A stretch of DNA of 64,000 nt, taken from NCBI GenBank assembly GCA_014904985.1, contig MU129155.1, positions 16,072-80,071 on the forward strand, written 5' to 3'. Shown one piece after another: positions 12,379 through 25,113 of this stretch. The position numbers were made by a program, and so were the translations under genes. This stretch comes from Hydnum rufescens UP504. Lineage: Eukaryota; Basidiomycota; Agaricomycetes; Cantharellales; Hydnaceae. Positions within the stretch are counted from its first letter, which is position 1. The number at the start of each line of letters is the position of its first letter. The notes under the pieces were generated by a model, which had not been told where the DNA came from, ran no database searches, and was given only the letters and a program-made list of their open reading frames with translations.

Positions 12379-13495
12379 ATGGTTTTCCAAAGTACGGAAA
12401 ATTCCTTTTGCACATGTTTGTTTCCGACAGCGCACATATCTTTGCGACTGCACACATATCTTTGCGTCAAATTTTGAAATTGCCCCATTTGTGCACCAAT
12501 CGTTCCGTACAACTACCATAGCCCAAAAAAAGTGTTTTCTGGGCTCTAGAGGCCGTCCCACACCCTGAACTTGAGAGGGCACTCTAGCGATCTCGTGACC
12601 ATGGTCACGTGATACTTTTGGAACGAATCTCTAAGTCATGGACTGCATAGGTATTGCATTCACGGATCTAACCCCATACTCAAAGCCCTTAAGCATGTTC
12701 ACTAGTGTCAGGACTCCTTCCCAATCGTCAATCTGGCTTCCCCGATGTAGACAAGTCCTAAGTCCGAGTCTTTGATCCGGGTTATATAATGTGTTATAAA
12801 ATAACGACGGAAATCAAGTAAAACCCGATCACCTATGCCGATGGGGAACCCACTATGCTGAAAGTTACGGGAGACTCAAGAATGGAATCTCCAAGATTAC
12901 TGAGGCAAATTGCCCAAAAGATAAAATACTGGGCAGAGCATTAATATTCCAGGGCCGGCGAGGCCAAAATTCCCTAGAGGCTGTAGGTTCCTGCCATTCC
13001 GGGATCTCCCGTAACTTTCGGCATAGTCCCCATCGGCATAGGTGATCGGGTTTTACTTAATTTCCGTCGTTATTTGATAACACATTATGTAATTCGGATC
13101 AAAGACTCGGACTTAGGACTTGTCTACATCGGGGAAGCCAGATTGACGATTGGGAAGGAGTCCTGACACTAGTGAACATGCTTAAGGGCTTTGAGTATGG
13201 GGTTAGATCCGTGAATGCAATACCTATGCAGTCCATGACTTAGAGATTCGTTCCAAAAGTATCACGTGACCATGGTCACGAGATCGCTAGAGTGCCCTCT
13301 CAAGTTCAGGGTGTGGGACGGCCTCTAGAGCCCAGAAAACACATTTTTTCAGCTATGGTAGTTGTACGGAACGATTGGTGCACAAATGGGGCAATTTCAA
13401 AATTTGACGCAAAGATATGTGTGCAGTCACAAAGATATGTGCGCTGTCGGAAACAAACATGTGCAAAAGGAATTTTCCGTACTTTGGAAAACCAT
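12379..13495. repeat. 1.1-kb foldback element with ~495-bp arms
   Basis: The left arm 12379-12874 and the right arm 13005-13495 are nearly perfect reverse complements around a 130-base spacer, so both arms show the same meaningless open frames on opposite strands. A diverged piece of the inner arm recurs at 44117-44275, which shows that this is a dispersed repeat family rather than a one-off assembly fold. No transposase is visible and no clear target duplication was found. It lies inside the insertion that separates units B and C. Confidence 0.8.
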
Positions 13496-14475
13496 AAGGA
13501 AGGCCTATGATCTGTGGTGTGATATTTTTGTGGCCATATACACCTCGCACTGCGCGGCTGCTGGGAGCCAGAGGAATTTAAAATAATATAGTTAGATTGT
13601 ATAGGTACGCGCGTCGCGTATGGACTGAAAGGCACCCCTCTTGTGAATCTATTTCATGCTCCGTATGATCATGATTTGTATATGGAAATGTTAGCGATAA
13701 TTGTACAAATCTGCAATAACCGCATAAATCAACTCACAGAATATCAAATGAGCTCTGAAACCGAGAATTTTGGCCGTTTTTCGTGAGTTTATTGAGTTAC
13801 GTAGGGTGTATGTGGAGGGGAGCCTCAAATGTCCGTGGTGCGCCCAGGTACGTCCTTGATTGTGGTTCGGGGATTAAAATTAGATCCACGCGACACGATC
13901 TAGCAGGATCTCGCAGGTACGTTTTACCGGGAATATTTAACTCTTTTCCTCGCCGTGCTTGGACATCTTTGCTTTGCTCTACCCTATTTTCATGTGCTCT
14001 CTAACCTCCGGTAAATACGGACGGACTTAGGCCCCAAATAATAAGGATCTTCTCTATTCTTCCATCACCGCCTATTGAGTCGCCGATCGATCTCACACCC
14101 GCTTAGTAATCAGGGGGAGATTTGACTTGAGGGCGTTTCTTTCACCACTTAAATCCAAGGGTGAGGTACGGTAGCTTTGCTCCCAGCGAGCTGTAACATC
14201 AGCGACATCTTCACAATGCAGCGTGAAAAGGAAAAGTGTTTGTGCCTTTGGGGGGAATGAAAATAGCCCCCGTGCACCCGTGGGAAATTCCCATTGCCAG
14301 AACAGGGCTATTACATAAGCAGTCGACTCTTTTGGGAACCCACAGCGGGGCCCATTTCGGCTAGTCAGCAGCTGCAGTGGCCTGTTTCCCCACACCTGTC
14401 ATGTTTCCACTCAGAAGCCTACGCACAAAGCCACAGACATTCCTCCTCCCCATCATGTCGTAACACCTGCTCCCC
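13496..14475. other. Remaining insertion and upstream region of MFS C
   Basis: 13496-14150 shows no recognisable gene or repeat. From about 14150 the sequence again matches the flank ahead of copy A (640-780), leading to the ATG at 14476. Confidence 0.4.
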
Positions 14476-16335
14476 ATGGACGAAAAAAACGCAAATGCAT
14501 TCACTGCTTCTGAGGAGGAGACTCTGGATTTGTTAAACATGGTTCCCAGCCAAGAAAGGGCGCCAAAGCGTAAGATTGGCTTCGCGATCATCCCTTACTG
14601 CTCTCTTCTCTATCTGCTGAGTGCGTCAGCTCTAACACATCCATTATTCGCCGCTGAGAGATGGATCTTTCCCTTTTCAGATTTCCTGGGTCGTGTATGC
14701 AGGTTGGTTGAGCCTGTGTATGCTGAGGGTCTAATGCTTTCGGTTGGTTGCAGGTCAATATCGATCAAGCAGTTTTGACAGGTCTTCAAAAAGATCTGCA
14801 CCTAAACGGGAACCAGTATGATATTGCTCTCACGGTCTTCTTCGTTTCGTATGTCTTGCTCGGGGTCCCCTCGGATATCGCCCTTTGATGGCTCAAGCCT
14901 CAGCCTCATCGGTATGGCTGGTTTGGTCCCGATGCCTATGATCTTGTTTCTCATACTCTTTTTAGGTGGATCTGTTTTATTATGGTATCCTGATGAGTAC
15001 GTCTTTTTTTCGAAGCCGCAATTTTTGTGGGTTCTTACAGTAATCGATCGCTTTGACCGCTTTTAGCCCCCGACGGGCGTGGCGAACAATTCCGGTGGCC
15101 CCGCCGCAACACGATTCATGCTCCGCCTCGCCGAAGGTCTCTCCATTGCCTTTCTTCAATTGTACCACAGGCTCACCACGCGTTTCCAGGGATTACTTTC
15201 CTCTCACAACATGGTACAATCGAAACGAGCAGAATTGGGCTATTTCTTTGTTCTTTGCTGGCGCTAGTCTAGGGGGTGGGTATCCACTCTCCTCTCTCCT
15301 TGACTCTGAACCTTCTGTGACGCGTTTTGTGCGAAAAGGTGCTTTTGGAGGAACTTCGGCGTTCGGTATCCGACACATGGCCCATATCGGTGGGAAGGAC
15401 GGTTGGTCCTGGATGTGCGTGGCTCTTTCCATAAATAACTTGCTTCTTGACTGCCTCACATGGTGAGATCTCTTCTCGCATGAATTAGATTCATTCTTGA
15501 GGCCTTGTAACGTTCCTCTGTACGATCCCTGCGTGATGGTTCATTCCGGATTTTCCTCAGAACCGCAGAATCCTGAAGGGCATCGACAGCGAACGAATGC
15601 TCCACCGACTTGCGAAGAATCATGGCGTCACAGGTGCGCCTCTGCCATTCTCATGGCGCCGGGTCCACAGGGCCTTTGGAAACTGGAAAACATATGTCTA
15701 TACTCTGATGTGTGGCATTCTCTCGTTCTAAGTTGTGCACATGGTGATTCACGATATTCTTGCCCTCAAGTATATCAGTGTTGCCCAGCCCCTTTACTCT
15801 GTTGGCCTTTTCACGCCGACGATCATCAATGAACTGGGGTACACGAACGCGGACGTGAGTTTGCCCAGTGTACCGCCCTTTTTTTTAGGTTCATCACAAC
15901 CGCTACTGGTTGCTATTGCGTCTGATAGGCTGCGCCAACGGGGCATCTTTATCATTGGAGGGATGCTCGCTGTCATTGTGGGATACATCATCCTCCTCAC
16001 GAATGTATCGACTGGGGTCAAGTACTGCACGTCTCATGCCCAAGTCGTTCCATCCTCGGGTTCGTGTTTATTGGCGTTTCAGTAGCACTTTTCCTTTGTG
16101 TCGGAGGTTGTAATCCTGGCATCGCGACGTCGATCACGTTACTAGGAAACATGTTCGTGCCATATTTTCTGTAGAGTCTCATTTAGATTTTACCTCGCTT
16201 ACCCACGCAGTTACGGACCGGTGTATACGCGTGGAGCAGCGATCGGCTTCTTTATCTCTGTTGGAAATTGCGCCGCCGGCTCGTATCTGAGCAGCACCGT
16301 GCCTCGTAATTTCAGAGGTACAGCCTGAATCCCAT
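14476..16335 (+). pseudogene. MFS transporter copy C, 3'-truncated
   Basis: It shares the start (MDEKNANAF) and exon structure of copy A, including the 14-nt second exon, here reading FLGR instead of FLDR. CGA at the position matching copy A has become TGA (14886-14888), and an adjacent CCTCAG duplication follows. The central half keeps the LLTTWYNRNEQ-type and TIINELG segments in frame. After a GFFISVGN segment the homology stops near 16335 and the sequence jumps to the conserved intergenic region, so the last exons are deleted. It is a dead copy. Confidence 0.8.
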
Positions 16336-16723
16336 TATTCTGTCTAATTAGTATGGCTGATTTTTCCGCTCCATGCACAGGATCCTTGCTTCGCTCTATG
16401 TCCAAAAATTTGCGACTGCACGTAGTTGATTAAACTTGATTTCTACGCATTAATCGCCCCCCAGGAGTGTGTAACGGTTACATATCACACCCATGCAATA
16501 TCCTTTCTTCCCCTTCAAGTCGTCCGCGTACACGTGTCGGGAATGGCCATCTACGGTCGTAACCACATGGTATACACAACAGGACACACATGAATAAATA
16601 ACGGAGGGAGATTGTGGCTTGTGTCACCGTGACTCGACTCCATCGCCAGCGGGTCAAGAACCAGTCCTATATCCCAGTTAAGAGTTCTGGTATCGATTCT
16701 CATCCTGCCATCCATTATGCTGT
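16336..16723. other. Shortened convergent spacer of unit C
   Basis: This matches 3968-4290 of unit A and carries no gene. The left part of the spacer was lost together with the end of transporter C. Confidence 0.5.
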
Positions 16724-19332
16724 TTACGAAGTCGCAAAGCTGTAGGTCTCGTAGTACACCATCGATGAGTAGGGGAGGCGAAATTTCGCAGAATAATTTC
16801 TCCAGTCTAGGATAGGGGGGATATTGTTCAATAAGGATATGTAAACTTCCCCGAGAGAGGGGAAAAAACGGCAGAAAGAGAGTGCTGACCTTTTTCAAGG
16901 AACCAAGAAGGAACAGAATCTGCCGAAACTACAAAGTCTCCATCAGGTATCATTTGCGTTGAGAATGAGATGCAACACACCTCGAAGGTTCTGCCCATCC
17001 ACAAATTTCCAGTGATAACGCTGATAGATCGGGACCCAGTGGAGATAGGTCCCAGAACCCACAAGAATACTCAGTCCATCTTCGGTGACGGAGATCAGGG
17101 TTGCTTCTTTAATGCCAGGGACGCACGTAAGTCGAACACGCCTCCCCTGTAAACCAATAATATAGGTGCGCAAAACAGTAGAACGTGATCCAGGAAGAAT
17201 ACCTACAATTCCTTGGTGGACGTCCAAGTTTGTTCGATGGGTAAGGTATAGGCAGCGCTGTAGAGTGTAGATGATTAGGTTCAATGACGGCCGATTCAAT
17301 GGGTCGGAATCCCAGCAGCGCTGCAAGTTCTGAAAAACTGGGGGGAAGGTAACTTCTTCGGTCGATGGTTCAAAGGGAGGCTGATGGGCGAATATAGCAA
17401 ATATAACTTGTATGTCTGACAGGTCTTGGTAGGGCTCCCGGTCAAACAAGATCTGCAATGAATGGATGGTTCCAACTTAGACACAAAGCACAGCGTCCGA
17501 TAACAATGGATCCCACCGGAATACAAGTACATGCATAAGCATATATGTCTGTCCCCACAGTTCTAGTACCGTCTTTTTGAAGTTCGGGAGCCAAAAATCG
17601 CAATGAACCTTGGTTATTCGATGAGGTGTGGCCAGTAGGTTCCCCATCAAGAATTATAGACAAGCCAAAACACAAAGACTCGCTCTTCCTTCTCCATCGA
17701 TCAGCACGTTGAGCTGAGAATATAGACCGATCAGATAAGGCACCACCATGGCTCCGTGGATTCAAGCATACCCCTTTAAGATCGCCATGTATGATTGGAG
17801 GGTCGTGTTCATGTAAATATTGTAATCCTAGCGCAACGTCCGCGCACTATAAACACCAAGCTCAGTGTGGGATGAAGCCCATATTCGAGTGAAAGTATAT
17901 GGATGTAAACCCACAATAACCTCTCGATTCACACTTGGATTCTTCGCTAGAAAGCTCAACACATTACCGTGAGGGTACAACATTGAAACAAGACCAGGCC
18001 CCTCGGGTTCTTGACTATGACCTAACAATCTGACCACATTATCGTGGCGCAATCGGGTCCATATTCGCATTTCTCTATGCAGACGCTATGTCCAATTATG
18101 AACAAAACATCCATCGCACAATTGTTGGATAGAACCACCTTGTGGAGCTTCCATTCGGCCGTGAGCTCATTCGTATGCGAAGCACGAAGCACCTTGATAA
18201 CAACCTAGCTCATTGGTTGTTAGCATATAGGGCTTCCGGAAGCCATCAATTGCAAGGAGTACCCGAAGCGATCCGTTAGGGTCGTTAGGGGTGGCGGAGG
18301 GCAAGCTACCCCTCCAGACAGAGGAATAGCCACCTGTGGCGAAGGCCGATGAATCCAAACGAAAAATGCGGCCAGTCAAGTCGGGGGCTTCGACGAGACC
18401 GGATAGGGCATCCGTCGACAGTGGAATGGGACCGTGTTGGAGATTCGGTAATGATGAACTGGGTCGGCTGGATCTATTTTGAGATCTGAAGATGTAGCCA
18501 TTACCGCAATTAATAATCTACTCAACATCACAGAGAAGAGAGACCAACGTCTGCATGCGCATTTTGACCCATTCCCGAGCCTCGTGAGCAAATTGCCGCG
18601 GGGCACGAGCGATGTATTCCCCCTCCCCTAACTCAACCAAATTCTCATAAATTGCTAGGCAGTAGAAGTAGGAGTCATCCTGAATATGTCTCAGTAGTGA
18701 GTCCCAGGCTCAAGGGCACACACACACCGAGAGTAGCAAGAGATGAGGGAGATGAAGGAATTCCGACAATAAAACCGACAGAAGAACTCCTAGCTTATGC
18801 AACGGTGGCGGGTGTTTGAATGCAGTAACCAGTGTGCGGTATCTATGATGGTCTAGGGCATCGACATCGATCATGAGATTCTTGAAGTCGGAAATATGGA
18901 ACTATAAAGTAGCGAATGCTAAGGCATAATTTGAGCACAAGACAACGCATACCGACCTGGTCGGTCATTCCTATCCGGTCTATTCGAAGCCAAAGGTTCT
19001 TGTCCTCTGCAATTCCCACTTGTAGGGCTACAAAATTGTGTTCGGTTGCCGGCCAACATTCATACCATTCTAATTGAAGGATTCTTGACGTGGGGTTTGA
19101 CGTGAGCCACGGGATGAGGCCGGACACGGCCCTTGGCCGAAGAACGCGCCATGATTGCAGCGGATTTGTTAGTGGTGGCTACCAATGGAGAGCGGTCAAA
19201 TGAGATCCTGTCTACCCATGCAGATTCAGAGCAACACACATAACCCGGACTTTTCTAGAAAATTTGACGATCAACAAGGGGTTCCCCAACCATGTGGATA
19301 TACTGTACCGGCACAGAAAGGCTCTCATCCAT
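16724..19332 (-). pseudogene. TKL-type protein kinase gene, copy C
   Basis: The layout is as in copies A and B: start MDESLSVPV at 19332, a WYECWPA / NLWLRIDR N-terminal region, GGYSSVWRG, VAIK-type exon, RLRHDNVVRLLG, HGDLKG, activation segment and NRPSL, with the tail ending at a TAA at 16724. One T present in A, B and D is missing at 17670/17671. This shifts the frame exactly at the DFG motif and removes the metal-binding aspartate from the reading frame. Apart from that it is very close to copy D along the kinase and tail, unlike its transporter neighbour. Confidence 0.75.
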
Positions 19333-19923
19333 CGTGTGGTGTCGTTCAGAACCACAATGTCTTCTCAGCTGTCACCGCTATCTAGAATCGTGTGTTGGGA
19401 GTCCGGATAACAGCTCTCAAAAGATCACTGGAGAAGGGCGGCGAAAGTAGCGATTGAGGCGGCACTGTCAGATCGTTGCGAGGGAAACCGAATGGCCTAC
19501 ATTGATTTCAAATAGGCGCAAGGCATGCGCCACACCAGGGAACCGACGGTGTCGGGAGGGATGTTCTTTGTACGAGGGTATCGGGCAGAAGGGCTGAGAT
19601 GACAACGGGCTGGCGCGTCGCGACGGTAGACAAAGCTTCGTACAACCGCCGCACAACACCGATTTATGGATCCGGGCCGTAGTCTCCTAGAGACCCACCG
19701 TCCAATGGCCAAATGGTGATTTTCTTGCTCAGTTTTCACCTAAGCCATTATTTCCTGCATACAAATGTGGAGCTTACTGCCATATATGTCCCTGCCAACC
19801 CGAAACACCATAGGTGTCATGTTGGAAGAGCTATGAAAAGGATACCTCCAAGAAACCAGTTCCGGGTCATTGGTTTCAGATGTCCCTTCGGTTTCAGATG
19901 CGCCTTCCCATAAATACAGCCGG
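19333..19923. other. C/D unit junction
   Basis: This is the 5' flank of kinase C, then the segment matching 7265-7435 that replaces the 5' half of the next transporter. No gene was recognised. Confidence 0.45.
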
Positions 19924-20265
19924 TTTCATAAAGATAAACATGCGATTTTCATCAAGTTTTGTATCCGATCAAGATCTGAGATGGAGTGGCAGTGTGGCAC
20001 CGCTATTGGGGTCCCGTGTTCGCTTGTTCTGGTCTCCATCTGACATGTCGCAACATCCCAGTCGTTCAGGAAGGGCTTCTGGTCATTATGAATGAGTCTC
20101 TCAGCACAAAATAATTTACTCAAATTAGTCAGACAGTTCAGAGAGTTTTCATCTGTTGGAAGGTGAGTTTATTTTGGGTGGATTGGGGGACGGGGTCCTG
20201 GGCACAAATCATTTCGGACCCAAATGATCTGTGATGAAAATTTTTTTACATCTATCTTTATGAAA
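19924..20265. mobile_element. MITE-like insertion at the start of MFS copy D
   Basis: Terminal inverted repeats TTTCATAAAGATA at 19924-19936 and its complement at 20253-20265 bound 342 bases that are absent from the matching position of unit B. Similarity extends imperfectly further inwards (TTTTCATCA on both ends). No protein is encoded. The target duplication is unclear, at most CAG. Confidence 0.55.
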
Positions 20266-20274
20266 TCAGCTTCT

Positions 20275-21526
20275 TGACATGGCGATCTCGCGTAAATTAG
20301 ATTCATTCTCGATGGTCTTTTAACGTTCCTCTGCAGGATCCCCGCGTGGTGGTTGGTCCCAGATTTTCCTGAGGACCACAGAGTCCTGAAGGGCATCGAT
20401 AGCGAACGATGGCTCCACCGACTTGTGAAGAATCATGGGCGCCTCTGCCATTCTCATGGCGCCAGGTTCGCAAGGCCTTTGGAGCCTGGAAAACATATAT
20501 CTATGCTCTGATGTGACATACCTTCGTATTCTCTCGTTCTAAGCTCTGCGCATCCTGATTTGCGATATTCTCGCCCCAGGTACATCGGGACTACCCAGCC
20601 GCTTTACTCCCTAGCCCTTTTCACGCCGACAATCATCAAGGAACTGGGGTACTCGAACGCAAACGCGAATTTTCTCAGTGTACCACCCTATTTTTTTGGG
20701 TTCCTCACCACGCTATTGGTTGCTATTGTGTCCGATAGGCTACTTCAACGAGGTATCTTTATCATTGGAGAGATGCTCTCTGTCATTGTAGGATATGCCA
20801 TCCTCCTCACCAATGTATCGAGTGGGATCAAGTACTGTACGTCTCATGCCCAGGACGTTCCATTCCCGGGCCTGTGTTTATTGGCATTTCAGTTGTCCTT
20901 TTCCTTTGTGTCGGAGGTTGCAATCCCTGCATCGCAACAGCGATCACGTTAATAGGAAACAAGTTGGTGCACTGTCTTCTTTATAGTCTCATTTGTATTT
21001 CACCTAGTTTATCCCGCGGCTACGGACCGGTGTACACGCGCGCAGCAGCCATGGGTTTCTTTTTCTCTGTTGGGAATTCCGCCGGCCTCATCAGCTCTAA
21101 CGTGTATCCGAGCGGCGCCGCGCCTCGTTATTTCAGAGGTACGGCCTCGATCCCGCTATCTCTTCGTCATTCCCTGAAGCGTATCTAATATATCTCAGGG
21201 CATGGTATCGCCCTCGCATTTTCCTTCCTGGCCATTGTATGCGTTTCGATTTTGATGGTTTCCAACTTGCGCGAGAACGCGCGACGCGACAGAGTATATG
21301 GAGTTGCTGCACCTGACGGAAGTGATGCCCACCCGCATAAGGTGTTGATTCCAGACCAAAAGGCAACTTGGGGTCTGGAGGGGCTGTCCGAGTTACAGAT
21401 CATTGAGCTCGGAGATCGGCATCCAGGCGAGTGAATGCGTTCCTTTCCTTCATCGGCGGATGGAGTTTATATCGACTTTGGGCACTCATCCTTACGTTCC
21501 TCGCAGGGTTCCGCTATGTCCTGTGA
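20275..21526 (+). pseudogene. MFS transporter copy D, 5'-truncated
   Basis: It begins in the intron before the ILEGLL exon, as copy B does, so helices 1-6 are missing. What remains is very close to copy A: TIIKELGYSNANAN, PPYFFGFLTTLLVAIVSDRLLQRG with the full seven-T run, CNPCIATAITLIGN, GPVYTRAAAMGFFFSVGNSAG, and a last exon ending FRYVL with stop at 21524-21526. The acceptor before GPVYTR reads CGCGG where A and C have CGCAG, so that intron could no longer be removed. It has no start codon of its own and no promoter. It cannot make a transporter. Confidence 0.85.
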
Positions 21527-22548
21527 CCCCTTTCAATTTTGCTGGGAATGACGATATATAATGCTGTAAGTATCCCCCTTTGTACCATTCGTACCTATTC
21601 ACACCCAATTTGGCTACATCGTTCTCGGTCTACCTCGCCGGACCCACTGTACATGTAAGCCAAGGTGACCTCCTGGTCTGTTGTCTGGTCCGTTGATATC
21701 TGTGAAGGAATTCAAGCTTCCATCATGATCACCTCCAACGATCCATGCTCATGAGTTTGGAATATTTTGATGGTGTTCCTGACTAATGATAATAAGATAT
21801 ATTCAACATCGCGGTCGGTTTTTTTCCTCCTAGGTGTCTCATTATTGGAGACTCATACGGCCGTATTATTGCTTTCTCGCGGCGACGCTCGGAGCTACGA
21901 ATGAGCTGATTCAGACTTTGGTGTTGAGAATCCAAAAAAACAAAAAACAACTGAGCGAATCCCCTCTGTGGAATACGGAAACAGTCCCGTGGGAATTCCT
22001 GGTGTATCCAGGCTCTCACTTTGTGTCTCTTTGAGTCCCGATTGGCAGACAGAAAGTTGATGCCCCCCACTCACATTCCTTTAATGCCCTCTGCGTTTTT
22101 GCATGGATGCCGTAGAGTCTGGTGGAGGCTCGTAAATCTGAGCGGTAGTGTGCGCAAGTTGACTAAAGAAGCTAACAAGAATATGTCTAATTAGTATGGC
22201 CGATTTTTCCACACCAATCCTTGCTTCGCTCGATGTTCCAAAATTTGCGACTGCGGGCAGTCGATTTCTACGCATTAATGGCCCCCCAGGAGTGTGTAAC
22301 GGTCACATATCACACGCATGCAATATCCTTACTTCCTCCTTCAAGTCGTGGGTGTACATGTGTCGGGAATGGTCATCTATGGTCGTAACCACATGATATA
22401 CACAACAGGACACACATGAATAAATAGCGGAAGGAGACTGTGGCTTGTGTCACCATGACTCAACTCCATCCCAGGGGGTCAAGGACCAGTCCTATATCCC
22501 GGTTAAGAGTTCTGGTATCGATTCTCATCCTGCCATCCATTATGCCGT
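21527..22548. other. Convergent intergenic region of unit D
   Basis: This is homologous over most of its length to 3215-4292 of unit A. No gene, RNA or terminator was recognised. Confidence 0.45.
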
Positions 22549-25113
22549 TTACGAAGTCGCAAAGCTGTAGGTCTCATAGTGCGTCATCGATGAGTCGGGG
22601 AGGCGAAATTTCGCAGAATAATTTCTCCAGTCTGGGATAGAAGGGATACGTTCAATAAGGACATGTAAACTTCCCCGAGAGAGGGGAAAAAACGGCAGAA
22701 AGAGAGTGCTGACCTTTTTCAAGGAACCAAGAGGGAACAGAATCTTCTGAAACTACAAAGTCTCCGTCAGGTATCATTTGCGTTGAGAATGAGATGCAAC
22801 ACACCTTCAAGGTTCTGCCCATCCATGAATTTCCAGTGATAACGCTGATAGATCGGGACCCAGTGGTGATAGGTCCCAGAACCCACAAGAATACTCAGTC
22901 CATCTTCGGTGACGGAGATCAGGGTTGCTTCTTTAATGCCAGGGACGCACGTAAGTCGAACACGCCTCCCCTGTAAACCAATAATCTAGGTGCGCAAAAC
23001 AGTAGAATGCTATCCAGAAAGAATACCTACAATTCCTTGGTGGACGCCCAAGTTTGCTTGATGGGTAAGGTATAGGCAGAGCTGTAGAGTGTCGATGATT
23101 AGGTCCAATGACGGCCGATTCAATGGGTCGGAATCCCAGCAGCGCTGCAAATTCTGAAAAACTGGGGGAAGGTAACTTCTTCGGTCGATGGTTCAAAGGG
23201 AAGCTGATGGGTGACTATAGCACGGATCAGTCCTCCCTGTGAGAGGTGTTGGTGGTAGGGCTGCTTGTCAAACAAGATCTACAATGAATGGATGATTCCA
23301 GCTTAGACACAAAGCACAGCGGCCGGTAACAATGGATCCCACCGGAATACAGGTGCATGCGTAAGCATATATATCTGTCTGCACAGTTCTAGGATTCCTC
23401 TTTTGCTCTTGCTCTTCCTCTAGAAGTTCGGGTGCCAAAAATCGCGTTGTGCCTTGATTGGTCGATGAGGTGTGGCCAGTAGATTCCCCATCAAGAATTG
23501 TGGACAGGCCAAAATCACAAATAATTGCTCTTCCGTCTCCATCGATCAGCACGTTGAGCTGAGAATATAGTCCGATCAGATACGGCACCACCATGGCTCC
23601 GTGGATTCAAGCATACCCCTTTAAGATCACCGTGTATGATTGGAGGGTCGTGTTCATGTAAATATTGTAATCCTAGCGCAACGTCCGCGCACTATAAACA
23701 CCAAGCTCAGTGTGGGATGAAGCCCGTATTCGAGTGACAGTATACGGATGTAAACGCACAATAACCTCTCGATTCACACTTGGATTCTCCTCTAGAAAGC
23801 TCAACACATTGCCGCGAGGGTACCAGATTGAAACGAGAGCAGGTCCTTCAGATTCTTGAGTATGGCGTATATGGCCTAATAATCTGACCACATTATCGTG
23901 GCGCAATAGGGCCCATATTTTCATTTCTCTATGCAGACGCTATGTCCAATTATGAACAAAACATCCATCGCACAATTGTGGGATAGAACCACCTTGAAGA
24001 GCTTCCTTTCGCGTTCGCCTGTGAGCCCCTTCGTATGCGAAGCACGAAGCACCTTGATCGCAACCTAGTTCATCGGTTGTTAGCATATAGGGCTTCCGGA
24101 AGCCATCAATTGAAGAGAGTACCCGAAGCGATCCGTTAGGGTCGTCAGGGGTGGCGAAGGGTAAGCGACCTCTCCAGACAGAGGAATAGCCACCTATGGC
24201 GAAGGCCGATGAATCCAAACGAACAACGCGGTCAGTCAAGTCGGGTGCTTCGGGGAGACTGGATTGGGCAACCGTCAACAGTGGAGGCCGCAATTAATAA
24301 TCTACTCCACATTACAGAGGAGAAAGACCAACGTCTGCATGTGCATTTTGACCCTTTCCCGAGCCTCCTGAGCGAATTGCGGCGGGGCACCATGAGCAAT
24401 GTATTCTCCCTCCCCCAACTCAACCAAATTCTCATAAATTGCTAGGCAGTAAAAGTAGGTGTCATCCTGAATGTCTAGATCAGTAGTGAGTCCCAGGCTC
24501 GAGCGCGCGCACACACACACAGAGTGAAGCGAGAGATAAGGGAATTCCGACAATAAAACCGACAGAAGAACTCCTAGCTTAGTCAACGGTGGCAGGTGTT
24601 TGAATGCAGTAACCAATGTGCGGCGTCTATAATGGGCTAGGACATTGACATCGATCATGAGATTCTTCGACGCGGAAATCTGGACCTATAAAGCAGCGAG
24701 TGCTAAGGCATAATTTGAGCACAAGACAACGCATACTCACCTGGTCGGTCCTTCCCATCCGGTCTATTCGAAGCCAAAGGTTCTTGCCCTCTGCAATTCC
24801 CACTTGTAGGGCAACAAAATTGTGTCTGATTGCCGGCCAACATTCATACCATTCTAACTGAAGGATTCTTGAGTCGGGGTTTGACGTGAGCCACGGGATG
24901 AGGTCGGACACGGCCGTTCTCTGAGGAACGTCCCCTGATTGCAGCGGATTTGTTAGTGGTGGCTGCCAATGGAGAACGGTCAAATGAGATCCTGTCGACC
25001 CATACAGATTCAGAGCAACACACATAACCCGAACTTGGCTAGAAATTTGAAGATCAACAAGGGGTTCCCCAAACATCCGGATATACTCTACGCACAGAAA
25101 GGCTCCCATCCAT
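22549..25113 (-). pseudogene. TKL-type protein kinase gene, copy D
   Basis: It has the same three parts as the other copies. The N-terminal region is the most readable of the four (WYECWPA, NLWLRIDR, LGVLLSVLLSEFP, TYFYCLAIYENLVELG), although a small deletion near 25090 joins the upstream frame to it. The kinase exons show GGYSSVWRG, LLRHDNVVRLLG, HGDLKG, ICDFGLS and FLAPELLEE, followed by a short Glu/Gln-rich insertion. A five-G run at 23164-23168, six in copy C, shifts the frame in the last kinase exon. The C-terminal tail ends SFATS with TAA at 22549. The function is probably as for copy B if restored. Confidence 0.75.

Noticed and set aside
12307..13635. Matching protein-like frames in both arms of the foldback
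   Set aside because: They are identical because the arms are reverse complements. Several overlapping frames are open at once and none shows a motif.
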